Source of the DNA: an uncultured Allomuricauda sp.
GTDB taxonomy: Bacteria; Bacteroidota; Bacteroidia; Flavobacteriales; Flavobacteriaceae
DNA: 5,419 nt
Assembly (NCBI GenBank): GCA_937911965.1
Contig: CALDPL010000425.1
Location: 1-5,419, forward strand
Direction of reading: 5' to 3'
Shown here: positions 1-5,419 of the stretch, piece after piece
Numbering within the stretch: the first letter of the stretch is position 1
Layout of the letters: each line of letters begins with the position of its first letter
Position numbers and translations under genes: made by a program
The notes under the pieces: generated by a model
What the model was told of the DNA's origin: nothing
Databases searched by the model: none
What the model saw: only the letters and a program-made list of their open reading frames with translations

Positions 1-1364
1 CTCCTCTAGGCATATTTCCTGCGGGTGAAGTTTCTACGTACAGAGACGGGAAATTAGTGGTTGATAGACCATGGGAAGAAGCCGCTATGAAACTTGTAAA
101 AAAAGCTGAAGTCCCTGTGGTTCCTATATATTTTCATGCTAAAAACAGTCGATTATTTTATAAGCTTTCCAAAATTAGTGACACCTTACGAACGGCCAAA
201 TTACCTTCTGAAGTATTATCACAAAAGCGACGGATTGTTAAGGTAAGGATTGGGAAACCCATTTCGGTAGCCGACCAAAAGGAATACACTACGCTCGAAG
301 AATTTTCGAAATTCTTAAGGCGAAAAACATACATGCTTTCCAATTCTTTTGAAGAAAAGTCCAAAATTTTAGACAATATTTCCTCAACGTTAAAAACGCC
401 TAAAATTCCGAAACGTATTGTGACTCCCGTGAATGTGGACATTATGGAGAAAGAAGTTGAGGTCCTACGTAAAAACGATTCCCGACTTTTGCAAAGTAAA
501 AATTATGAGGTGTTTTTTGCGAAACCAGATGATATTCCGAATATTTTAAGGGAAATTGGTCGCTTACGTGAAATCACGTTTCGGGAAGTAGGTGAAGGCA
601 CCAACGAATCCATTGATTTAGATGCATTTGATACCTATTACCACCATATGTTCCTTTGGGACAACGACCATAAACTAATAGCAGGTGCTTACAGAATGGG
701 CTTAGGTTCTAAAATATTTGAACGCTATGGCATCGATGGCTTTTATCTTCAGGACCTATTTAGGTTCGAGCCCGAACTTTATAAAATGATGAGCCAATCC
801 ATTGAAATGGGCCGTGCTTTCATCATAAAAGAATACCAACAAAAACCCATGCCGCTATTTCTGTTGTGGAAGGGCATAGTGCACACCACCCTCAGGCACC
901 CACAGCACAAGTATCTGATCGGAGGGGTGAGCATCAGCAATCAGTTCTCCAATTTTTCAAAGTCCCTGATGATCGAGTTCATGAAATCGAACTATTGGGA
1001 TCCCTATGTGGCACAGTACATCCGCCCCAAAAAGGATTTCAAGGTCAAGATCAAGGATGCCGACAAGGAATTTGTGTTCGACGAGACCCAGGCCGATCTC
1101 AACAAGTTCGACAGGCTCATCAGTGAGGTGGAACCGGGAAGCCTTAGGTTGCCGGTATTGATCAAGAAATACATAAAGCAGAACGCCAAGGTAGTGGCCT
1201 TCAACGTGGATCCCCTGTTCAACAATTCGGTGGACGGTTTGATGTACATCAAAATCGCCGATTTGCCGGAGAGTACCGTAAAACCGGTAATGGAGGAGTT
1301 CCAGGCCGAACTGGAACGCAAACTCCACGAGGGGAACGGGCCCCTGGCCGAACCTTCCCTGTAA
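1..1364 (+). CDS. olsF: Bifunctional PlsC-like / OlsB-like acyltransferase (OlsF-type aminolipid synthase), 5' end missing
   Basis: The frame is open from base 3 to a TAA at 1362-1364 (453 residues); the true start lies left of the window, and the GTG at 57 is internal. Residues 5-11 read FPAGEVS, the PlsC block III (usually FPEGTRS), and 36-45 (AEVPVVPIYF) match block IV, so the N-terminal part is the end of a lysophospholipid-type O-acyltransferase. Residues about 168-315 form an OlsB/hemolysin-like GNAT domain with the conserved stretches RxITFREVGEG (188-199), EMGRAFI (268-274) and LIGGVSIS (305-312). This order matches OlsF, reported to make ornithine lipids by N-acylating the amino acid (C-terminal domain) and O-acylating the hydroxy fatty acid (N-terminal domain) at the inner membrane. 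The amino acid substrate (ornithine, glycine or other) cannot be read from sequence. Codon usage changes sharply near 850-865. The symbol rests on domain order, not on an alignment. Confidence 0.85.
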   Translation, partial: PLGIFPAGEVSTYRDGKLVVDRPWEEAAMKLVKKAEVPVVPIYFHAKNSRLFYKLSKISDTLRTAKLPSEVLSQKRRIVKVRIGKPISVADQKEYTTLEEFSKFLRRKTYMLSNSFEEKSKILDNISSTLKTPKIPKRIVTPVNVDIMEKEVEVLRKNDSRLLQSKNYEVFFAKPDDIPNILREIGRLREITFREVGEGTNESIDLDAFDTYYHHMFLWDNDHKLIAGAYRMGLGSKIFERYGIDGFYLQDLFRFEPELYKMMSQSIEMGRAFIIKEYQQKPMPLFLLWKGIVHTTLRHPQHKYLIGGVSISNQFSNFSKSLMIEFMKSNYWDPYVAQYIRPKKDFKVKIKDADKEFVFDETQADLNKFDRLISEVEPGSLRLPVLIKKYIKQNAKVVAFNVDPLFNNSVDGLMYIKIADLPESTVKPVMEEFQAELERKLHEGNGPLAEPSL

Positions 1365-1381
1365 TACAGGACCTGACAAAC

Positions 1382-1410
1382 AAAAAAGGCCGAAGTCAAG
1401 GACCCCGGCC
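1382..1410 (-). terminator. Rho-independent terminator between converging genes
   Basis: On the minus strand GGCCGGGGTC, loop CTT, GACTTCGGCC forms a 10-bp stem (two G-T wobbles) followed by six T residues (plus 1387-1382). It lies 26 bases beyond the TM2 gene stop and fits a terminator for it. On the plus strand the wobbles become A-C mismatches and the downstream tract (ATTCTTTATT) is broken, so it would end the acyltransferase transcript less efficiently, but it may act in both directions. Confidence 0.8.
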
Positions 1411-1435
1411 ATTCTTTATTGTACGGTTCGGTTTT

Positions 1436-1873
1436 TTAGAACCAAGGCTTTCTTCCCACCTGATAGGTGTTGTAGAATTCCTCATCGGTTTTGGTCAGGT
1501 AAATGATCCCTTCGATCAGACCGATCAAGGGGGGAATCCAGACCAGGAAGGCACCGATCAACAGACAGACCAGCAAATAGGACAGTACGGTGGCCCCCAA
1601 CAATATAAAGCCCTCCTTGTTGTAGCCCAAAATGAATTTGTGCACTCCAAGGGATCCCACGATAATGGCCAATATTCCGGCAAGTATTTTTTTGTTGTCG
1701 CCCCCGGCTCCCTGAAGACCCTCCTTGAATTCCTGGGCAGACTTTTTGGCCTCCTCCTTGAATTCCCTTGTATCTTCCTTGAAATCCTGAGCAGCCTCCC
1801 GGGCTTCTTCCTTGGCTTTGTCAAAGGCTTCCTTGGCCTTATCTCCCAAGTCTTTTTTTTCTTCGTCGGACAT
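1436..1873 (-). CDS. TM2-domain membrane protein with charged helical N-terminus
   Basis: The protein has 145 residues. Residues 1-56 are very rich in Lys, Glu, Ala and regularly spaced Phe (AFDKAKEEAREAAQDFKED and similar runs at roughly 11-residue spacing), predicting a long amphipathic or coiled helix on one side of the membrane. Residues about 61-128 are a TM2 domain: KKILAGILAIIVGSLGVHKF is the typical first helix with its G-x-HKF turn, followed by a hydrophobic hairpin ending WIPPLIGLIEGIIYLT, where Glu121 stands at the place usually held by Asp. The tail TDEEFYNTYQ is cytosolic-looking. There is no signal peptide. TM2 proteins have no settled biochemical function in bacteria, and none is assigned here. 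The ATG at 1873 is preceded by an AT-rich leader (TTTAAAATT) rather than a Shine-Dalgarno site, as is usual in Bacteroidota. The gene has its own candidate promoter and a strong terminator, so it is probably a single-gene unit. Confidence 0.88.
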   Translation of the reverse strand: MSDEEKKDLGDKAKEAFDKAKEEAREAAQDFKEDTREFKEEAKKSAQEFKEGLQGAGGDNKKILAGILAIIVGSLGVHKFILGYNKEGFILLGATVLSYLLVCLLIGAFLVWIPPLIGLIEGIIYLTKTDEEFYNTYQVGRKPWF

Positions 1874-1901
1874 AATTTTAAAGTGTTGGTTAAACGAGTG
1901 C

Positions 1902-1929
1902 TAAAAATAGGAAATAATTCAATACCCAA
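1902..1929 (-). promoter_or_regulatory. Candidate Bacteroidota-type promoter for the TM2 gene
   Basis: On the minus strand TTG (plus 1929-1927) is separated by 17 bases from TATTTTTA (plus 1909-1902), close to the flavobacterial consensus TTG-N17-23-TAnnTTTG with the last base differing. Transcription would begin about 20-25 bases before the ATG at 1873. The surrounding gap (1874-2010) has no coding potential that I can support. AT-rich matches of this kind arise by chance, so this is tentative. Confidence 0.4.
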
Positions 1930-2010
1930 TGAAATGCATTATCAACAGTTTTCCATGGGTTCCGGTTGGATTTCATCCAGATGGACGGGCAGCCCGGGAC
2001 AGGGCCATGG

Positions 2011-2943
2011 TCAACAAAACTTCGCCTTGATCTTGTCCACTACGGTCCGGGCCAATTTCTCCTTGCTCTCAACGGTCCAGCCCGCCACATGGGGGGTCAG
2101 CAGGACATTCTTTGCCTTGCGCAGGTATTTGAATGCCTTTGGTTTTTTGATGAACATGGTCTCAAAGGACTTTTTTTCGTATTCCAGAACGTCCAATCCC
2201 GCTCCCAGGACCTTTCCGGATTTCAGGGCGGCCACCAGGTCCTTGGTCACCACACATTTTCCCCTGGCGGTGTTCAACAACCAAAAGGGTTTGTGAAATG
2301 CCTCGATGAAGCCGGAATGTACCATGCCCCCCGTAAGTTCGGTCTCGGGGACGTGCAGGCTGACCACATCGGACCTTTGCTGGAATTCCATGATGCCCAC
2401 TTGTCGGGCATTGGCGTCCCCGACCCCGCCGAGGATGTCGTAACAGAGCACCTCTACATCAAAGCCCCTTAGTTTTTTGGCAAAGGCCTTGCCCATATTG
2501 CCGTAGCCAATGATCCCCACGGTCTTGCCATCGAGTTCCACCCCACGGTTCCCTTCACGGTCCCATTTGCCCTTTTTTACCTCCCGATTTGCCTTGTTCA
2601 TCTTGTTCATCAGGGAAAGCAGCATTCCAAGGGTATGTTCCCCGACGGCATTGCGGTTGCCCTCAGGGGCCGAGGCCAGGTAGATTCCCAAATGTTTGGC
2701 ATGGGGCACATCGATGTTCTCCAGACCGGCTCCCAGTCTGCCGATGAATTTCAGGGAGGTCGCCTTATCCAGAAAGGCTTGGTCCAGGGGAAACCTGCTG
2801 CGGATGATCAGGCCGTCGTACCGATGGATTTTCTTTTCGATTTCCTCCTTGGGGGAACTGTAATCTTCATCATTTTCAAAACCCAGTTTGGCAAATTCTT
2901 CCAAAATCAAAGGGTGGTTGGTATCAAGGTGGAGTATTTTCAT
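2011..2943 (-). CDS. D-2-hydroxyacid dehydrogenase, phosphoglycerate dehydrogenase-like
   Basis: The protein has 310 residues, a normal length for a short D-isomer-specific 2-hydroxyacid dehydrogenase without the ACT domain of SerA. The N-terminal catalytic half carries RSR (48-50), GRLGAGLENID (68-78) and APEGNRNAVGEH (92-103). The Rossmann half has GxGxxG at 146-151 (GYGNMG), with Asp169 ending the second strand, which favours NAD over NADP. The catalytic triad is complete: Arg227 in NTARG, Glu254 in DVLE and His285 in TPH. The enzyme should interconvert a 2-oxoacid and its D-2-hydroxyacid in the cytosol, and the SerA-like RSR and GLENID blocks make 3-phosphoglycerate one possible substrate, though this cannot be decided here. 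The cupin gene ends 40 bases upstream, so the two are probably co-transcribed. A TATATTTG match to the -7 consensus lies at 2948-2955, four bases before the ATG, without a visible -33 partner. No convincing terminator follows the TGA at 2011. Confidence 0.93.
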   Translation of the reverse strand: MKILHLDTNHPLILEEFAKLGFENDEDYSSPKEEIEKKIHRYDGLIIRSRFPLDQAFLDKATSLKFIGRLGAGLENIDVPHAKHLGIYLASAPEGNRNAVGEHTLGMLLSLMNKMNKANREVKKGKWDREGNRGVELDGKTVGIIGYGNMGKAFAKKLRGFDVEVLCYDILGGVGDANARQVGIMEFQQRSDVVSLHVPETELTGGMVHSGFIEAFHKPFWLLNTARGKCVVTKDLVAALKSGKVLGAGLDVLEYEKKSFETMFIKKPKAFKYLRKAKNVLLTPHVAGWTVESKEKLARTVVDKIKAKFC

Positions 2944-2983
2944 GGTTCAAATATAATATCATCCCGAAAGAAGCCGCGATTTT

Positions 2984-3280
2984 TCATTTGAAAAACTCAA
3001 ACTTAATATCCAGCGGCATGAAATGGATTCCCTTGTAATCCGTGATCGCCGTGATTTGATGTTTGGCATAAGGGGGGATGCTGATGGCTTCTCCCGGTTT
3101 TGGGAAGAATTCCCCTTGGTCCATTTTAATGGAGCATTCCCCCTGCTGTATATAGAGTATGGATTCCTGATCGGCCCGGTGTTCGGGCATTTTTTCCCCT
3201 GCCTTGGCCTGCATCCGTTTGGCCGTAAAACGGGCTCCTTTTGCCAGTTCTGTAACCGTGGGCACTACTGTTCTTCCCAT
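2984..3280 (-). CDS. Small single-domain cupin protein
   Basis: The protein has 98 residues and is a lone cupin_2-type beta barrel. Motif 1 is around AGEKMPEHRADQESILYIQQGE (27-48 region) with His34, Glu39 and Gly47; motif 2 is PGEAISIPPYAKHQI (62-76) with Gly63, Pro69 and His74. The second histidine of the usual HxH pair is Ala36, so a metal could be held by His34, Glu39 and His74 at best, or binding could be absent. There is no signal peptide or extra domain, so it is cytosolic. Small cupins of this type act as isomerases, dioxygenases or ligand sensors, and none of these can be chosen from sequence. It sits 66 bases after the ATPase stop and 40 before the dehydrogenase start. The leader has TTGACA on the minus strand (3314-3309) and an AT-rich TAAAAT-like region 15 bases on, a weak promoter candidate that could allow expression independent of the ATPase. 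Confidence 0.88.
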   Translation of the reverse strand: MGRTVVPTVTELAKGARFTAKRMQAKAGEKMPEHRADQESILYIQQGECSIKMDQGEFFPKPGEAISIPPYAKHQITAITDYKGIHFMPLDIKFEFFK

Positions 3281-3346
3281 AATTTATATTTTAGACTTTG
3301 TATGATTTTGTCAATTCACCGGCCCCCATCGGATACGGCGCCCTTT

Positions 3347-5218
3347 TTATCGGTCTTGTCGCTCCCGGATTGTTGATGATCGGTGTCTTTCTTTTCTCCT
3401 TTTGACCCACTTGTATACCTCAAACCATAGCACCGATGCCGATGCGACCATAAAGGCAATTCCCAATTCCCATGCGTTCAACCCCCTAAGTTGAAAAAAA
3501 TTGGCGAACACGGGCAGGTACAGTATTGCAAAAAGCAGGATCAAGGTCAGGCCGATGATCAAATAAAATAGATTGTTTTTGTTCTTGAAACTGTCCAAAA
3601 CGCCATAGGTGAAGGAACGGTTCACCGAACTCAACAAAATGTTGGCAATAACAAGGGTTGTGAAAACCATCGCCCTGGTGGTCCGTTCATCGCCCCCTTG
3701 TCGTAGGGCATATTGATAAGAAAACAAAACGCCCAAGGTGATGAGCAATCCTTGTATAATGCTGATACCAAGTTCTTTCCAATTGAGAAAGGTATCGGTC
3801 ATCTTTCGAGGGCCCCGGTTCATTGTGTTTTTTTCCATGGGTTCATTTTCGTAAACAATGGAACAGGTCGGTCCCATGATCAGTTCCAGGAAGATGACGT
3901 GGACCGGTGTGAAAATATGTGGATAGGCCCACCCCAGGAACAAGGGCAGGGACACGGTCAAAATGATCGGAATATGAATGGAGATGATATATTGGATCGC
4001 TTTTTTGATGTTGGCATAAATCCGTCGGCCCGATGCGATGCCCAAAACGAGTTTGTCCAGATTGTCATCGACAATCACCAGGGATGCGACCGATTTGGCC
4101 ATTTCGGTTCCCTTGGTCCCCATGGCCACTCCGATATGGGCGGCCTTCAATGCCGGGGCATCGTTCACCCCGTCGCCCAGCATGGCCACGACCTCACCGT
4201 CTTGCTTAAATGCATTGACCATGGCCAATTTTGCTTCGGGAAACATGCGGGTAAACAAGGTGGTTTCCCGGGATAAGGAAATTAATTCGGCCTGGGATTT
4301 GTGAATGATTTCGGCTCCGCTCATGGCAGGGGCATGATTCTCGATTCCGGCCTGTTGGGCAATTGCATATGTGGTATCGGCATTGTCCCCGGTGATTACC
4401 TTCACCTTGATCCCTGCATCGTAAATGTGTTGGAACACTTCGTGGATCCCTTTCTTGGGAGGATCGTAAAACACCAACAGGCCCAAAAACTCAAATTTGA
4501 AATCTTGCTGTCTATCTGGGTAATCGTTCCCTTCAAAATTGGATTTTGCAACCCCCAAAACCCGAAAGCCCTGTTTTCCAAAACCCCGGACGAGCTCCAA
4601 GATTTTGTTTTTCTCCTTTTCCGGACCCAAGGAAACCCGGATTATGGCTTCGGGAGCGCCCTTTGCCGCAATGATCTCAACCCCTGTGTCGTTCTCAAAG
4701 ATATGCGTCATCATCGGGGGTTTGCCCTCCAACGGATATTCGTGTATCATTTTAAACTCCTTCCGTCGATCCTTTGTATGGGTTTGCCCATACAGTTGAT
4801 GGAGCGTTTTTTCCATCGGGTCGAAGGGAACCGGTTCAATGCTCCACATCGCATGGCTTATCAAGTCGGAGAGCGCGGGCCCGTTAAAATTACCTTCGTC
4901 ATAGGTGGTATCCGAACGATGGTCGTAGAGATGTTTCAGGCGCATGGAATTTTCGGTGATAGTTCCGGTTTTGTCCGTGCAGATCACTGTGGTACTTCCC
5001 AAGGTTTCCACGACACTGCTCCGTTTGATGATAATCCCGTCACGCATCAGTTTCCAGGCCCCCAAGGCCATGAAAGTGGTAAATGCCACAGGTATTTCTT
5101 CAGGCAAAATGGACATTGCCAACGTAAGCCCCACCAACAAACTTTCAATAAGATTTCCAGATTGCCAAAAGCTGTACGCCCATACCATTAGAAAAACAAC
5201 GATTCCCACAACTGCCAT
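3347..5218 (-). CDS. P-type cation ATPase, portion downstream of an in-frame stop (TM3 to C-terminus)
   Basis: From the first ATG after the interrupting TAG there are 623 residues covering the C-terminal two thirds of a P2-type (Ca-ATPase-like) pump. TM3 is at 2-18 and TM4 at about 26-48 with PEEIP at 39-43. The P-domain phosphorylation site is DKTGT with Asp82. The nucleotide-binding domain (about 95-250) is compact and keeps KGAPE at 186-190. TGDN (276-279) and GDGVNDAP (348-355) complete the hydrolase core. TM5-TM10 run from about 405 to 603, followed by a short basic tail. This part alone lacks TM1-2 and the actuator domain with TGES and should not pump ions. The ten residues before the ATG (HLQITQFVKW) continue the family sequence back to the stop, so the ATG is internal to the ancestral gene. 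All catalytic motifs downstream are intact, so the disruption is recent or a sequence error. The cation is unknown: the TM5/TM6 ligands of Ca-ATPases are not conserved. Confidence 0.88.
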   Translation of the reverse strand: MAVVGIVVFLMVWAYSFWQSGNLIESLLVGLTLAMSILPEEIPVAFTTFMALGAWKLMRDGIIIKRSSVVETLGSTTVICTDKTGTITENSMRLKHLYDHRSDTTYDEGNFNGPALSDLISHAMWSIEPVPFDPMEKTLHQLYGQTHTKDRRKEFKMIHEYPLEGKPPMMTHIFENDTGVEIIAAKGAPEAIIRVSLGPEKEKNKILELVRGFGKQGFRVLGVAKSNFEGNDYPDRQQDFKFEFLGLLVFYDPPKKGIHEVFQHIYDAGIKVKVITGDNADTTYAIAQQAGIENHAPAMSGAEIIHKSQAELISLSRETTLFTRMFPEAKLAMVNAFKQDGEVVAMLGDGVNDAPALKAAHIGVAMGTKGTEMAKSVASLVIVDDNLDKLVLGIASGRRIYANIKKAIQYIISIHIPIILTVSLPLFLGWAYPHIFTPVHVIFLELIMGPTCSIVYENEPMEKNTMNRGPRKMTDTFLNWKELGISIIQGLLITLGVLFSYQYALRQGGDERTTRAMVFTTLVIANILLSSVNRSFTYGVLDSFKNKNNLFYLIIGLTLILLFAILYLPVFANFFQLRGLNAWELGIAFMVASASVLWFEVYKWVKRRKERHRSSTIRERQDR

Positions 5219-5248
5219 CCATTTTACAAATTGGGTGATCTGGAGGTG

Positions 5249-5251
5249 CTA
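5249..5251 (-). other. In-frame nonsense codon (TAG) inside the P-type ATPase
   Basis: The codon stands where related pumps have the leucine of TPLQxQI, aligned here as S-S-stop-H-L-Q-I. One base change (plus-strand T to A at 5250, restoring TTG) would give leucine and join the two parts without a shift of frame. Confidence 0.85.
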
Positions 5252-5419
5252 AGACGAACGTTCTTCCTTAATATCATGAATGGATTTCCCGATTTTTCCC
5301 AACATGGTTTCCGCACCGATTCTTTCTACTTCAAAAACCGCCAGTCCGGATACCACCAATGTCCCGCTATATACTTTTTTATCTTCTGTTTCGATACTTT
5401 TAAAAACGGAAGAACTTTC
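5249..5419 (-). pseudogene. Upstream fragment of the same P-type ATPase (end of actuator domain), ending at an in-frame TAG
   Basis: Read on the minus strand from the window edge, the frame gives 56 residues and then TAG at 5251-5249. It begins ESSSVFK, which fits the end of the actuator motif TGES and its following (P)V.K, with the TG lying outside the window. YSGTLVVSGLAVFEV and LGKIGKSI match the strands and helix that end the actuator domain in Ca-ATPase-like pumps. Reading through the stop continues without frameshift into HLQITQFVKWM and TM3 of the downstream part, so both are one ancestral gene. The start codon and TM1-2 lie beyond the right edge. Whether the product is truncated in the living cell, read through, or whether the stop is a base-call error cannot be told from the window. 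Confidence 0.85.

Noticed and set aside
957..1412. Minus-strand open frames of 151 and 131 codons opposite the end of the acyltransferase gene
   Set aside because: They are antisense shadows favoured by the high GC3 of this half of the gene and run into the terminator; no family features.
1954..2010. Two CCATGG palindromes and small hairpins (TGGAT-TTC-ATCCA at 1967-1979; CGGG/CCCG at 1986-1996) after the dehydrogenase stop
   Set aside because: Stems are only four or five pairs and none is followed by a T tract on the minus strand, so a terminator or operator is not supported.
1640..2472. Plus-strand open frames of 218 and 168 codons across the TM2 gene and the dehydrogenase
   Set aside because: They lie opposite two clear genes and cross the gene boundary; their runs of Phe/Leu/Gly are the reverse reading of Lys/Glu-rich helices.
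4301..5191. Long open frame of 296 codons on the plus strand opposite the ATPase
   Set aside because: It is antisense to a strongly conserved P-type ATPase; its translation has no recognisable motif and is low in patterns expected of a real protein.
5249..5251. Alternative genetic code or programmed read-through of TAG
   Set aside because: No other gene in the window has an internal TAG, the surroundings show no known recoding signal, and a single point change explains the stop more simply.
5252..5419. Possible second composition break at the right edge (Lys AAA 5, AAG 1; AT-rich)
   Set aside because: Only 56 codons are available and the rest of the ATPase also uses AAA often, so the difference is within chance.

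Overview
The window looks like chromosomal DNA from a Bacteroidota bacterium, most likely a Flavobacteriaceae member. The reasons are the family-level protein look (an OlsF-type fused acyltransferase, a TM2 protein ending in the flavobacterial style, a P-type ATPase with a PEEIP motif), AT-rich leaders without strong Shine-Dalgarno sites, and promoter-like TTG/TAnnTTTG elements. GC content is roughly mid-40s percent in most genes. Genus cannot be fixed from the sequence.

Layout. Positions 1-1364 (+) hold the 3' three quarters or so of a bifunctional acyltransferase (PlsC-like domain followed by an OlsB-like GNAT domain), cut by the left edge. Everything else is on the minus strand and converges on it. 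Read in transcription order from the right edge, the minus-strand genes are a P-type cation ATPase (5419 to 3347, cut by the right edge and interrupted by an in-frame TAG at 5249-5251), a small cupin (3280-2984), a D-2-hydroxyacid dehydrogenase (2943-2011), and a TM2-domain membrane protein (1873-1436). A 10-bp hairpin at 1382-1410 separates the two converging transcription units. Gaps of 66 and 40 bases make ATPase-cupin-dehydrogenase a plausible transcription unit. The TM2 gene has a 137-base gap with its own candidate promoter.

How the genes relate. No single pathway joins them. The acyltransferase belongs to membrane aminolipid synthesis, the ATPase to ion transport, the dehydrogenase to NAD-dependent hydroxyacid metabolism. 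The cupin and the TM2 protein have no assignable role. I found no mobile element, CRISPR array, RNA gene, phage gene or obvious novel multi-gene system.

Two points deserve a second look. The ATPase has a single nonsense codon at a normally conserved leucine, between its actuator domain and TM3. The acyltransferase gene changes codon usage abruptly near 850-865, inside a conserved block, as if two related alleles had been joined there by recombination or by mis-assembly.
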